Shown: positions 1-8,570 of the stretch, one piece after another
Layout of the letters: every line of letters begins with the position of its first letter
Numbering within the stretch: position 1 is the stretch's first letter
Assembly (NCBI RefSeq): GCF_014207655.1
Contig: NZ_JACHHJ010000001.1
Span: forward strand, 1,178,001-1,242,000
From: Geomicrobium halophilum
Lineage (GTDB): Bacteria > Bacillota > Bacilli > Bacillales > Marinococcaceae
DNA length: 64,000 nt
Reading direction: 5' to 3'
Made by a program: the position numbers and the translations under genes
Notes under the pieces: generated by a model
Seen by the model: only the letters and a program-made list of their open reading frames with translations
The model's database searches: none
What the model was told of the DNA's origin: nothing

Positions 1-1153
1 TTTCATCCATAATATAAATGTTACGATCCGTTTCAGGCGGCGCTTGTAATTTACGTTTCACCCCATCAAGGCCGGCTGCAAGCATAGATGCCATAGCAAG
101 ATATGGGTTTGCCGCAGGATCTGGACTTCTTACCTCGATTCTTGTACTTGCTTTACGAGAAGATGGAATGCGAACAAGCGGACTCCGATTACGAAGGGAC
201 CATGCAATATAAACTGGAGCTTCATAGCCTGGAACAAGACGCTTATATGAGTTTACAATCGGGTTTGTAATTGCCGTGAATGCTTTTGCATGATCCAATA
301 TACCAGCGAGGAACTGCATAGCAGTTTCACTTAATTGTGTTTGTGTATTTTCATCATAGAAAGCATTTTTCTCTTCCTTAAACAAGGACATATTACAGTG
401 CATCCCTGATCCGTTCACACCGAACAGCGGCTTCGGCATGAATGTTGCGTGTAAGCCATGCTGGCGGGCAATGGTTTTAACGACGAGCTTAAACGTTTGA
501 ATGTTATCACAAGTCGTGACAGCATCCGCATATTTAAAATCAATTTCATGTTGCCCTGGAGCAACCTCATGGTGAGAAGCTTCAATTTCAAAGCCCATGT
601 CTTCAAGTTCTAAAACGATATCACGACGGCAATTTTCACCCAAGTCTGTTGGAGCAAGATCAAAGTATCCGCCCTTATCATTTAATTCCATGGTCGGTTC
701 GCCTTTTTCATCATTCTTAAATAGGAAAAATTCCGGTTCAGGGCCAATGTTGAAATCGGTAAATCCAAGATCTTTAGCTTCTTGAAGAACATTTTTAAGA
801 ACACTACGAGGATCACCAGCAAATGGTTTTGGCTCACCTCCAGGTTGTTGAGGCGGCTCATAAATGTCACAAATTAAACGAGCAACTTTCCCTTTTTCTG
901 GTGTCCAAGGAAAGATCACCCATGTATCCAAATCTGGGTATAAGTACATATCCGACTCTTCAATACGAACGAAACCTTCAATGGAAGAGCCGTCAAACAT
1001 CATTTGGTTGTCGAGTGCTTTTTCCAATTGGTCAGTTGGTATTTCCACATTTTTAACCGTTCCTTGCAAGTCTGTAAACTGCAAGCGAATAAACTTGACA
1101 TTTTCTTCTTCAACTAACCTTGTAATGTCTTCGCGTGTGTACGACTGTGCCAT
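1..1153 (-). CDS. glnA: Glutamine synthetase, type I (3' end cut by window edge)
   Basis: Makes glutamine from glutamate, ammonia and ATP in the cytoplasm. About 384 residues of a protein usually near 445 are present; the C-terminal part lies outside the window. The ATG at 1151-1153 starts a protein beginning [10 protein letters not shown]. Family marks are visible: the beta-grasp N-terminal domain with [10 protein letters not shown], the Glu/His metal site [10 protein letters not shown], and the ATP/metal segment [10 protein letters not shown]. It lies 144 bases downstream of glnR with no terminator between them, so it is read from the glnR promoter as the glnRA operon. In the related B. subtilis, feedback-inhibited GlnA also controls GlnR and TnrA; that role here is inference. 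Confidence 0.98.
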   Translation of the reverse strand, partial: MAQSYTREDITRLVEEENVKFIRLQFTDLQGTVKNVEIPTDQLEKALDNQMMFDGSSIEGFVRIEESDMYLYPDLDTWVIFPWTPEKGKVARLICDIYEPPQQPGGEPKPFAGDPRSVLKNVLQEAKDLGFTDFNIGPEPEFFLFKNDEKGEPTMELNDKGGYFDLAPTDLGENCRRDIVLELEDMGFEIEASHHEVAPGQHEIDFKYADAVTTCDNIQTFKLVVKTIARQHGLHATFMPKPLFGVNGSGMHCNMSLFKEEKNAFYDENTQTQLSETAMQFLAGILDHAKAFTAITNPIVNSYKRLVPGYEAPVYIAWSLRNRSPLVRIPSSRKASTRIEVRSPDPAANPYLAMASMLAAGLDGVKRKLQAPPETDRNIYIMDE

Positions 1154-1297
1154 CTTTTAGCCTTCCCCTCTATAAAAATAAAATGATTTTCCTACAAATT
1201 TCTACTTGACCATCAGGACCAACTCGTCCTGTAGTCGTTGAAAATTTGTATGATTTATGTGTGACTTTCACCAAAAAGGCGAAAGGTACCACTATAA

Positions 1298-1678
1298 CTA
1301 ATGAAAAAAATGGGAGAGCTGACCTTGAATCATCGATGCTTTATAGGCATTCCCTTGGTGGAGTGCCTCCCATTTAATTTTTTCATGCACACGTTTTGAT
1401 TCTTCTCTTTCCTGTTCGTTTTTACGCTCCTCTTTACGGCGGCTATCGAGCATTTCCTTAATGCCAGCCATATTAACCCCTTGTTCGAGTAACTGTTTTA
1501 TATCAAGTAAACGATCGACATCCGCAAAAGAGAACAGCCTTTGATTTCCTTCAGTTCTCGCCGGTTGTACAAATCCATGGGATTCATAGTAGCGAATTTG
1601 TCGCGGTGTCAAGCCAGTTAAATCTTTTACGATGCGAATGGAGAACAAAGGCATGTGTAAACGATCACTTTGTTCCAC
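1298..1678 (-). CDS. glnR: MerR-family nitrogen repressor GlnR
   Basis: Represses glnRA and other nitrogen genes when glutamine is plentiful. The start is a GTG at 1676-1678, seven bases behind an AAAGGAGGAG ribosome site, giving 126 residues; the longer reading from 1696 would translate the ribosome site itself. The N-terminal winged helix contains RQIRYYESHGFVQPARTEGN, typical of MerR proteins. The middle is a charged helix, and the C-terminus ends in SHFFH, matching the SRFFH tail through which GlnA acts on B. subtilis GlnR. Two operators lie upstream, so autoregulation is expected. Confidence 0.97.
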   Translation of the reverse strand: MEQSDRLHMPLFSIRIVKDLTGLTPRQIRYYESHGFVQPARTEGNQRLFSFADVDRLLDIKQLLEQGVNMAGIKEMLDSRRKEERKNEQEREESKRVHEKIKWEALHQGNAYKASMIQGQLSHFFH

Positions 1679-1738
1679 GGTTCCTCCTCCTTTCATTCAC
1701 ATCTAAACGCTTATTACTAAATCTTCAATCTGCTTCAT

Positions 1739-1767
1739 ATTCTAAGGGATATATTTATACATGTCAA
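1739..1767 (-). promoter_or_regulatory. Sigma-A promoter of glnRA
   Basis: On the minus strand TTGACA (1762-1767) and TAGAAT (1739-1744) are separated by 17 bases. The first transcribed base should fall near 1732, about 54 bases before the glnR GTG. The -35 box is contained in a GlnR half-operator, as in B. subtilis glnRA. Confidence 0.85.
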
Positions 1768-1801
1768 CTTCTTTTACTTGAATATGTTAATTTTTTTAAC
1801 A
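1762..1801 (-). promoter_or_regulatory. Two GlnR/TnrA-type operators upstream of glnR
   Basis: The distal site at 1785-1801 reads TGTTAATTTTTTTAACA, a perfect match to TGTNA-N7-TNACA. The proximal site at 1762-1778 has one mismatch to the same pattern and overlaps the -35 box. Centre-to-centre spacing is 23 bases, so the two sites lie on nearly the same helix face. This is the arrangement known for B. subtilis glnRA and explains autorepression. Confidence 0.85.
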
Positions 1802-3058
1802 TCAAATGGAAAGCATCTCATCTAAAGCGTACGTAACGGCAAGTTTTACGTGAACAAATGAGAGCCCACCCTGTATATAGGCTATATATGGAGGTTTCAC
1901 TGGGCCGTCAGCACTAAGTTCAATACTGGCTCCCTGGACAAAGGTACCCGCAGCCATAATGACATCCCCTTCATAGCCTGGGAGCGGTCCTGGAATCGGC
2001 ACAGCGTGTGCATTCACCGGTGAATGTTTTTGGATGCTTTGGCAGAAAGCAATCATCTGGTCACGATCTTGGAACGTCACCGATTGAATAAGATCTGTTC
2101 GAGGGGTAAAGGGTTTCGGATTTGTTTGGAAACCTGCTTTTTGTAAAAGTGCTGCTGTAAATTGGGCGCCTTTCACCGCTTCGCCTACGACCATTGGGGC
2201 TAAAAAAAATCCTTGAAAGGCATTGTCGAGAAAGCCCCCCGTAGCCCCCGCATCCATTCCGATGCCAGGTGCACTTAGTCGGGAAGCTGCCGCTTCGACA
2301 AGCTCTTTGTTTCCAGCGATATACCCGCCTGTCTTTGCCAGCCCTCCTCCGGGATTTTTGATTAACGATCCTGCCAATAAATCTGCGCCAACGTTTCCTG
2401 GTTCTTTTTCTTCCACAAATTCTCCATAGCAATTATCAATAAATACGTAAATGTGGGGCCAGTGGTTTTTTATGTAGTCAATTTGTCTTTTAAGTTCCCG
2501 AATCGGAATCGACGGACGTTCATCATATCCGCATGAACGCTGCAATACGATCCATTTCGTTTTTGAATTCACCATTTCCCATAACTTTTCAAGATTAACT
2601 TTACCTTCTGCAGTTAAGGGAAGGATACGGGTATGTATATGATACTCTCTAAAATTTCCAGGGCTGTGTCCAACAAGCCCAAGAACTTCTTTCATCGTAT
2701 CATACGGATTTCCACTCGCATAAATGATTTCATCTCCGGGACGAAGATTCCCGAATAAGGCTGCGGTGATCGCATGGGTGCCGGAAACGAATTGCGGCCG
2801 CACGATTGCAGCTTCGCTCCCAAGCGCATGGGCGTAAACTCGCCCAAGCGCTTCTCTTCCTTCATCATCATAGCCATAGCCATCTGAACCTTGCAAATGA
2901 TGAGAGGAGATCTTTTCTCGTTGATACGCTTTTAACAATTTTCCTTGGTTAATTTCAACGATGTTATCGATTTCCTGGTGGATTGGATTCAGCTCTGTTT
3001 TTATTTCCGAGAGCCACTGACGGATGAGTACTGGGTGATTCAGTTCTTCTATATTCAT
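1802..3058 (-). CDS. ynbB: PLP-dependent methionine gamma-lyase-like protein, YnbB family
   Basis: A pyridoxal-phosphate enzyme of the Cys/Met metabolism fold, often labelled aluminium-resistance protein; the true substrate is not established. With the ATG at 3056-3058 it is 418 residues, and a GAAGGAAG ribosome site lies about 10 bases upstream. An ATG at 3085 (427 residues) is a weaker option that would overlap hflX. The probable PLP lysine is in SLIKNPGGG, followed by a Gly-rich loop and GIGMDAGATGGFLDNAFQG. It follows hflX with a 19-base gap and is probably in the same transcript, as in B. subtilis (ynbA-ynbB). Confidence 0.9.
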   Translation of the reverse strand: MNIEELNHPVLIRQWLSEIKTELNPIHQEIDNIVEINQGKLLKAYQREKISSHHLQGSDGYGYDDEGREALGRVYAHALGSEAAIVRPQFVSGTHAITAALFGNLRPGDEIIYASGNPYDTMKEVLGLVGHSPGNFREYHIHTRILPLTAEGKVNLEKLWEMVNSKTKWIVLQRSCGYDERPSIPIRELKRQIDYIKNHWPHIYVFIDNCYGEFVEEKEPGNVGADLLAGSLIKNPGGGLAKTGGYIAGNKELVEAAASRLSAPGIGMDAGATGGFLDNAFQGFFLAPMVVGEAVKGAQFTAALLQKAGFQTNPKPFTPRTDLIQSVTFQDRDQMIAFCQSIQKHSPVNAHAVPIPGPLPGYEGDVIMAAGTFVQGASIELSADGPVKPPYIAYIQGGLSFVHVKLAVTYALDEMLSI

Positions 3059-3077
3059 GCCTTTAAAACTTCCTTCT

Positions 3078-4328
3078 TTATTCATTATCTTTCTTTTTGT
3101 ATCGCCCGATTTGTGGGTGATCGCTAAATGCATAGCCTTCAAGCTTGTACATTTCTGTTTCCTCTTCGAACACCTCGTTCTGAATGATTGTCGTCTGCCG
3201 TAAGTTATGCAATGTACCGCCATCACTTGCCGGTATATGAATGGAGTAATAAGACATTTGTTCGATTAACTCTTTCTCCATAAGAGCGAGAAGTTCGTCA
3301 ATATTATCGTGGTCTTTCGCACTAACATACACCCATGGTCGTTTAACGTTTACCGCCGGTATACTATCTGCTTCGAGATTTTCTGTTTTATTCAATACTG
3401 TAATTATCGGGATTTGTGTTGCGCCAAGTTCAGAAAGTAACTGCTGAACGGTTTGTTTTTCCGCTTCTGCTTCATGACTTGTACCATCAATGACATGAAG
3501 AAGTACATCTGCATCGGCTACTTCTTCCAGGGTGGCACGGAAAGCAGCGATTAATGTCGTAGGCAGGCCACGGATAAACCCTACTGTGTCACTCACTCTA
3601 ACCGATAATCCTGAAGGCAAACGAAGACCCCGCGTCAACGGATCCAAGGTTGCAAACAGCAAGTCTTCTGCCCGAGCTTCTTCATTCGTTAAAGCATTTA
3701 ACAATGTGGTTTTTCCAGCATTTGTATAACCGACAAGTGTGAATTGCGGTTGGTTTTGTCTTTCCCTTTGATGACGGATCGTTGCGCGGTGTTTTCGAAT
3801 TTGTGCTAGATCTTTTTTTAATTCGTCCATTCTTCCCTGGATATGACGTCGATCCGTCTCCAATTTTGTCTCGCCAGGCCCTCTCGTTCCGATCCCGCCC
3901 CCGAGCCGTGAAAGGGCATGCCCTTGTCCCCGCAACCTTGGAAGCAAATAGGTCAACTGCGCTAACTCTACCTGTATACGACCTTCTTTGGTACGCGCAC
4001 GATCAGCAAATATATCGAGGATCAACTGAGTGCGGTCGATGACACGAGCATCCGTCCTTGTCGTTAGCGACTGTCCTTGCCGCGGGGACAACTCCCCGTT
4101 AACAACGACCACATCCGCTCCCCACTCTTCAACGAGCTCTTTAATTTCAGTCACTTTCCCTTTTCCAAAGTATGTTGAAACATCAGGGGATGGACGGTTT
4201 TGGATTGTTGTTGCCATCACCGTCCCTCCCGCCGTCCTTACAAGACTTTTGCACTCTTCTAAAGAAGCGTACGCAGATGCATAGGTCTCGTCTTCACTGA
4301 TCACGGCTGTGATGATCACTTTTTCCAA
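3078..4328 (-). CDS. hflX: Ribosome-associated GTPase HflX
   Basis: GTPase that binds 50S subunits and rescues or splits stalled ribosomes. It has 416 residues. The start is a TTG (4326-4328) eight bases after GGAGGAA; no in-frame ATG lies nearby. The N-terminal HflX domain contains YFGKGKVTEI and the glycine-rich GQGHALSRLGGGIGTRGPGE. The G domain shows GYTNAGKTT (P-loop), DTVGFIRGLP (G3) and NKTE (G4). It sits between spoVK and ynbB, as its orthologue ynbA does in B. subtilis. Confidence 0.96.
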   Translation of the reverse strand: MEKVIITAVISEDETYASAYASLEECKSLVRTAGGTVMATTIQNRPSPDVSTYFGKGKVTEIKELVEEWGADVVVVNGELSPRQGQSLTTRTDARVIDRTQLILDIFADRARTKEGRIQVELAQLTYLLPRLRGQGHALSRLGGGIGTRGPGETKLETDRRHIQGRMDELKKDLAQIRKHRATIRHQRERQNQPQFTLVGYTNAGKTTLLNALTNEEARAEDLLFATLDPLTRGLRLPSGLSVRVSDTVGFIRGLPTTLIAAFRATLEEVADADVLLHVIDGTSHEAEAEKQTVQQLLSELGATQIPIITVLNKTENLEADSIPAVNVKRPWVYVSAKDHDNIDELLALMEKELIEQMSYYSIHIPASDGGTLHNLRQTTIIQNEVFEEETEMYKLEGYAFSDHPQIGRYKKKDNE

Positions 4329-4352
4329 ATAACATTCCTCCTGTGGTATTGT

Positions 4353-5261
4353 TTATTTAAAATCAACGTCAGTTAATGTACGGAGTGCATCTTTATTATC
4401 TTCATTCTTTTCACGCATCGTTCGAACAGCATGATTCCGTATCGCCTGCTCAACTAAATTTCGGATGTAACGACCATTACTGAAAGGTTGAGGGTTCAAA
4501 TGAGCCTTTTGCTCCTGCACTTGTTTTCGCAATCGCTCTTTCGCTTCCATTGTCCAAATGTAATCACGGTCGACAAGCATATCTTCTGCGATCTTCATCA
4601 GTTGAGCTACCGTAAAATCAGGAAACTCAAGTTGGATAGGAAAACGAGATGGAAGTCCGGGGTTCATATGGAGAAAGCGGTCCATCTCGGTTGAATAGCC
4701 GGCAAGTATAAGCACAAATGGATGGAATTGGTCTTCCATTGCCTTTACAAGGGTATCGACCGCTTCTTTCCCGAAGTCTTTTTCTCCACCTCTAGCAAGG
4801 GCATAGGCTTCGTCAATAAACAGAATGCCCCCTTCTGCTTTTTGTACTAACTCCCGCGTTTTTTGGGCAGTTTGCCCGATGTATTCCCCGACGAGATCCG
4901 CTCGCTCAGCTTCGATAAAATGACCTTTCTCTAAAAAGCCTAATTCCCGAAACATGTCTCCGAGCAAACGTGCGGCTGTTGTTTTGCCTGTTCCAGGACT
5001 CCCTTTAAAAATCATGTGCATGGATTGTTGCTTCGTTTTTAATTGATGTTTTTCACGACAACGGTTAATATGAATCCAGGCATAGACTTCACGAATAAAT
5101 GTTTTTAACTCAGTGACTCCTATAAGCCTATGCAATTGTTGTTCCGCTTTCTTTAATACATAGTGATCGGGATCATCTGCTATCGATTCTATATTTTGTT
5201 GCTCACGATCCTTAAACAACACACGAATACGCGATTTTGATTGTATTTGTTGTGCGCTCAT
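4353..5261 (-). CDS. spoVK: Stage V sporulation protein K, AAA+ ATPase
   Basis: AAA+ ATPase of the CbxX/CfxQ type needed for spore maturation; its molecular target is not known. The ATG at 5259-5261 follows GGAGGGG and gives 302 residues; an earlier in-frame start at 5303 has no ribosome site. The Walker A motif GSPGTGKTT is near residue 90, Walker B is ILFIDEAYAL, and sensor/arginine-finger regions follow (PGLPSRFP, RYIRNLVEQA). A perfect 12-base palindrome GGGCACTTGCCC at 5290-5301 lies just upstream. I could not pick out a convincing sigma-E promoter. The hflX start is 24 bases downstream. Confidence 0.95.
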   Translation of the reverse strand: MSAQQIQSKSRIRVLFKDREQQNIESIADDPDHYVLKKAEQQLHRLIGVTELKTFIREVYAWIHINRCREKHQLKTKQQSMHMIFKGSPGTGKTTAARLLGDMFRELGFLEKGHFIEAERADLVGEYIGQTAQKTRELVQKAEGGILFIDEAYALARGGEKDFGKEAVDTLVKAMEDQFHPFVLILAGYSTEMDRFLHMNPGLPSRFPIQLEFPDFTVAQLMKIAEDMLVDRDYIWTMEAKERLRKQVQEQKAHLNPQPFSNGRYIRNLVEQAIRNHAVRTMREKNEDNKDALRTLTDVDFK

Positions 5262-5366
5262 GCGGATCCCCTCCGTTAAATATATATCAGGGCACTTGCC
5301 CATAGTTTACGCAACAGAGGGTGAAGATGTGAATATATATCTCATTTTAGGAAAGGAAAGTCCGTT

Positions 5367-6350
5367 ATGCATCCGCAAGGGGAAAAATTGCCAAAAGAAG
5401 CTCAGCATTTTCTCGATTTCTTAGCTTCTCGAGGTCGTAAGCCATCCACGTTACGAAGATACGCATATGACCTCGCTGATTTTTACAGCTTTGCATTCAT
5501 TCATGGAGATCAGAAAACCGCATCAAATGATTTATTAGATCCTTCTCTTCTCGAAGATTATTTTGCATTCATGATCGAAAGGCGTAAATACAATCATAAG
5601 ACAACGAAAAGAATAGCTGCCGTTTTGAAGCGTTATTTTTATTTTCTTTCACAAACATATGGTCTTGGCTCCAATCCGATGGAGAGCGTTACGCTGCCAC
5701 CAGCGGATGACGAAAAGATCACTCAGGATCATTTATTAAGCGCTGGTGAAATCCGGCAATTATTGACGAGCATCGAATCGGATCTCGGTTTAAGTGAAGA
5801 ACAGGCACAAGCACGCCCCCTTCTTGCCCCGCGCAACAAAGTGATGATACAACTGCTTCTACATCAAGGCTTGCGTCTTCAAGAATTGCATGGACTGAGC
5901 CTGGATGATGTAAATTTTGGTACGGGTACGATGACTGTTTCACCGGAAGACGGAGAAGTAAAAAAAAGGGAAATTCAGCTTTCTAAAAACGATCGTCGTG
6001 ATCTCCATCGTTATGTGCAGATGATACCAAAGCCTGTTCGCCCTTATCCAGGCGAAGGGCACCCCTTGTTCGTTTCCTTTGATTTCCAGAAACAAACCTA
6101 CCGCTGGTCTTATGAAGATGATGAGCCAAAGCGGTTAACGATCGTCGCTATGCAAAAAATGATTCGTGAAGAATCAAAGCGAGCGGGCCTAGCCCCCGGA
6201 AAAAGCGCCCAGCATTTTCGTCACACTTATATTGTTTCTGCCCTCAAGCATGGACATACACTCGAAGAACTTCAAGAAAAACTCGGCCTTCACTCTGAGC
6301 TTGTTTTGCTGCGTTATCAAGAATATGTAAACCACATTCGCTCAAAGTAG
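5367..6350 (+). CDS. Stand-alone tyrosine recombinase
   Basis: A 327-residue site-specific recombinase of the phage-integrase/XerC-D superfamily and the only clear plus-strand gene in the window. The N-terminal SAM-like DNA-binding domain (about 10-110) includes SRGRKPSTLRRYAYDL. The catalytic domain has the first Arg in GLRLQEL, a Lys in the EVKKREIQL hairpin, His-x-x-Arg-His in AQHFRHTY, a His in LGLHSEL and the likely nucleophile Tyr in LLRYQEY, so it looks active. It is shorter than XerC/D relatives with extra tails and is not next to codV/xerC partner genes. No phage genes, att sites or tRNA flank it. Target and role are unknown; it could be a domesticated chromosomal gene or the remnant of a lost mobile element. 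Confidence 0.85.
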   Translation: MHPQGEKLPKEAQHFLDFLASRGRKPSTLRRYAYDLADFYSFAFIHGDQKTASNDLLDPSLLEDYFAFMIERRKYNHKTTKRIAAVLKRYFYFLSQTYGLGSNPMESVTLPPADDEKITQDHLLSAGEIRQLLTSIESDLGLSEEQAQARPLLAPRNKVMIQLLLHQGLRLQELHGLSLDDVNFGTGTMTVSPEDGEVKKREIQLSKNDRRDLHRYVQMIPKPVRPYPGEGHPLFVSFDFQKQTYRWSYEDDEPKRLTIVAMQKMIREESKRAGLAPGKSAQHFRHTYIVSALKHGHTLEELQEKLGLHSELVLLRYQEYVNHIRSK

Positions 6351-6409
6351 ATGTTCAAAGGAGCTCATAACAGTCGATTCGCCCGAGTTTCTTGAAAAAG
6401 TTTCCCGAG

Positions 6410-6445
6410 ATGCCTAAAACAAAACTCCGTCCCAATTGGGCGGAG
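6410..6445 (-). terminator. Intrinsic terminator after hfq
   Basis: On the minus strand a G+C-rich hairpin, CTCCGCCC and GGGACGGAG around an AATT loop (6425-6445), is followed by a T-rich tract. It lies 12 bases past the hfq stop codon. Confidence 0.8.
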
Positions 6446-6457
6446 CTGCTAATCCTA

Positions 6458-6708
6458 CTATTCATCATTAGGTTCCAGCTGGAGTTGCACGTTTCGCTGT
6501 GGAGCAAATGTAGAGATGGCATGTTTATAGATAAGTTGCTGCTTACCGTCCGTATCAATAACGATCGTAAAGTTGTCAAAAGCCTTCAAAAAACCTCGAA
6601 TTTGAAAACCGTTCGTTAAAAAAACGGTGATTGGTATATTATCCTTTCGTAGCGTGTTTAAGAATTGATCTTGTTTAAGAATTGATCTTGAATATTAATA
6701 TTTTTCAT
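6458..6708 (-). pseudogene. hfq: hfq, frameshifted by a 17-bp tandem duplication
   Basis: RNA chaperone Hfq, the Sm-like hexamer, in disrupted form. From the ATG at 6706-6708 the reading is [12 protein letters not shown] and then shifts to K-I-N-S and a TAA after 15 codons. The cause is a perfect tandem copy of a 17-base unit (plus strand GTTTAAGAATTGATCTT at 6656-6672 and again at 6673-6689). Removing one copy restores a 77-residue protein with the Sm1 part ([14 protein letters not shown]) and the Sm2 signature ([10 protein letters not shown]), ending at the TAG at 6458-6460. No usable start codon lies in the downstream frame before the middle of the Sm fold. The rest of the gene, its ribosome site and its terminator are intact, so the lesion looks recent. 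An assembly or sequencing error cannot be excluded. Confidence 0.9.
6656..6689. repeat. Perfect 2 x 17-bp direct tandem repeat inside hfq
   Basis: Two identical, adjacent copies of GTTTAAGAATTGATCTT (6656-6672, 6673-6689). Seventeen is not a multiple of three, so the second copy shifts the hfq frame. Such direct repeats are made and lost by replication slippage. Confidence 0.97.
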
Positions 6709-6742
6709 AATCGCGCTAACCCCCTCTGGACTCTCTCATCCT

Positions 6743-7687
6743 CTACTCTTTCGACATGCTTGATAATTTTCCTGCAAGCTCTCTACAAATTCCCTCAAAA
6801 ATTTCTTTCTCCTTACCTAATTCCATATTAAACCAACTTACATTCTCTTTGTTTCGAAACCAGGTCAGTTGCCTTTTCGCAAATCTTCTTGAGTTTGTTT
6901 TTAATTGTGTAATGGCTTCTTCAAATGTACTCTCACCATCAAAGTAAGTAACGAGTTCTTTGTAGCCAATACCCTTCATCGCTTGCGTGTAGCGGATCCC
7001 ATTGTCATATAAGGTACGCACTTCCGATAGTAATCCTTCGCCTAGCATTTGCTCGACGCGCTCCTCAATACGGGCGTACAATCTCGTACGTTCCATGGTC
7101 AATCCAACTAAGACCATCTCATATGGGCGGGGTTGTTGGTTTGTCTGAACTACCGGTTCTGGTGTTTCTTGTCCTGCATATAAAAGTTCAAGCGCGCGGA
7201 TAACTTTACGGATATTACGGGAGTGGATCCGTTTGGCTGCTTCCGGGTCAAGTCTACGCAATTCTTCGTAAAGGCTGTTTTCGCCCCCTTCTTGCGCAGA
7301 GCGTTCTTCCAATTGTTTCCGCAGCTCAGGTTCAGCTGGAACTTTATTAAACGTCCAATTCGCCGTTATCCCTTTAATATACATCCCTGTACCGCCAACG
7401 ACAATAGGCAAATGGCCGCGATCGTGAATCTCATTGATTTTTTGGAATGCATCTTTCTGAAACTGTGCTGCTGAATACGTTTCTGTTGGATCTAAGATGT
7501 CTAAAAGGTGGTGGGGAATACTTTCCTGTTCTTCGGCAGTTATTTTTGCTGTGCCTATATCCAGGCCTCGATATACTTGAAAGGCGTCACCATTAATGAT
7601 CTCCCCTGAAAACCTTTTCGCCACTTCAATGCTTAACGCCGATTTACCAACGGCTGTCGGTCCCACGATGACGATCACAGGCTTCAT
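6743..7687 (-). CDS. miaA: tRNA dimethylallyltransferase MiaA
   Basis: Transfers the dimethylallyl group from DMAPP to N6 of A37 in tRNAs that read UNN codons; MiaB, encoded at 15.5-17.1 kb, then adds the methylthio group. The ATG at 7685-7687 follows AAAGGTGG and gives 314 residues, the usual length. The P-loop is GPTAVGKSALS near the N-terminus, followed by GDAFQVYRGLDIGTAK, the substrate loop GGTGMYIKGI and the C-terminal QLTWFRN. Its first 44 bases overlap the 3' end of the upstream methyltransferase gene, which suggests translational coupling. hfq follows at once, as in many bacteria. Confidence 0.97.
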   Translation of the reverse strand: MKPVIVIVGPTAVGKSALSIEVAKRFSGEIINGDAFQVYRGLDIGTAKITAEEQESIPHHLLDILDPTETYSAAQFQKDAFQKINEIHDRGHLPIVVGGTGMYIKGITANWTFNKVPAEPELRKQLEERSAQEGGENSLYEELRRLDPEAAKRIHSRNIRKVIRALELLYAGQETPEPVVQTNQQPRPYEMVLVGLTMERTRLYARIEERVEQMLGEGLLSEVRTLYDNGIRYTQAMKGIGYKELVTYFDGESTFEEAITQLKTNSRRFAKRQLTWFRNKENVSWFNMELGKEKEIFEGICRELAGKLSSMSKE

Positions 7688-8471
7688 CGTTACAACCACC
7701 TTTCTCGTATATGACACCGTAACTAATCGAACGATGATTCTCCTGACTTTCAAAACCCAACTGGGAAAAGAGTAAACTTCCCCGCTCAGTTTTAAGAACC
7801 ACCGCATGCCTGGCCACTCTTTTTGCTTCCTTAACTACCGTTTCTGTCATTACCCCTTCTTCTACAAAGGGACGAAGCGGTGCTAAGTGATTAGAATGTA
7901 ATCGTGGGTTTTTAAACATCGGGTCTGCATAGACCACATCAAACGAATTGTCCGCTGTTTTTTGTAAGTATTGCAGATGGTCGCCTTCCACTACTGAAAT
8001 CCGTTGCATTGCCGCTTTTAATCCCGGCACTTCTTCTTGCCAATACGTAAGCCCTCTGGCAACAATCTCTGCAATATAGGCGTTTTTCTCTATGCCGACG
8101 ATAGAGCCGTTTTCTCCAGTGACGTGAGCCGCTACGATGCTATCAGCACCGAGCCCAAGCGTTAAATCAAGAAACGAATCTCCACGCCTTAGTCTAGAAA
8201 TCGACACGAGCGGATCAAGTTCCCCACGCAACATTCGTTGAACACGTACCTTTGCCATACTTGGATGAAAAAAAAGCGGCTGATCGCTATAGGCAGAATA
8301 CAGCACATCCCGTCCATGTTTTCCAACCATGTAAACGCTATCCGATTGTTCTAAAAATGAGTGGATCGTACGTCTGTAACGTTTCTGATAGACTCCGGAA
8401 AAACGTTCACTCAACTGCAGTCCCCGTTCAACCATTTCCGATGTCGGATTGCGACTTGTTGTTATTATCAT
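7644..8471 (-). CDS. RsmJ-like class I SAM-dependent methyltransferase
   Basis: 275 residues from the ATG at 8469-8471 (AGGTGA ribosome site). The SAM-binding motif I is FLDLTLGLGADSIVAA, and the probable catalytic motif is VVYADPMF. Both resemble RsmJ (E. coli YhiQ), the 16S rRNA guanine-1516 N2-methyltransferase (DATAGLGRDAF, LDPMFP). I therefore expect RNA methylation, but the substrate is inferred from motifs alone. The reading frame runs 44 bases into miaA, an unusually long overlap, so the two are probably co-translated. A terminator at 8528-8566 separates it from the mutSL transcript upstream. Confidence 0.8.
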   Translation of the reverse strand: MIITTSRNPTSEMVERGLQLSERFSGVYQKRYRRTIHSFLEQSDSVYMVGKHGRDVLYSAYSDQPLFFHPSMAKVRVQRMLRGELDPLVSISRLRRGDSFLDLTLGLGADSIVAAHVTGENGSIVGIEKNAYIAEIVARGLTYWQEEVPGLKAAMQRISVVEGDHLQYLQKTADNSFDVVYADPMFKNPRLHSNHLAPLRPFVEEGVMTETVVKEAKRVARHAVVLKTERGSLLFSQLGFESQENHRSISYGVIYEKGGCNDEACDRHRGTDSRW

Positions 8472-8527
8472 GAGCCATTCACCTATTTTCCTTGCCCTAA
8501 GTGTACATGGATTTTTATTTTTGCACA

Positions 8528-8566
8528 AATAAAAAAGGTGCAGTTGACAGCGCCGCACCTTTTTTA
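8528..8566 (-). terminator. Bidirectional-looking terminator after the small membrane ORF
   Basis: AAAAAAGGTGC at 8531-8541 pairs with GCACCTTTTTT at 8555-8565. T-runs lie on both strands, but only minus-strand genes end here (mutS-mutL-small ORF). Confidence 0.85.
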
Positions 8567-8570
8567 TTCT

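Noticed and set aside
2061-2432. 123-codon ORF inside ynbB on the same strand
   Set aside because: Out-of-frame shadow of ynbB, basic and without ribosome site.
6392-6619. ORFs of about 75 codons on both strands over hfq
   Set aside because: They are shadow frames of the disrupted hfq; the true frame shows the Sm motifs and ends at 6458.
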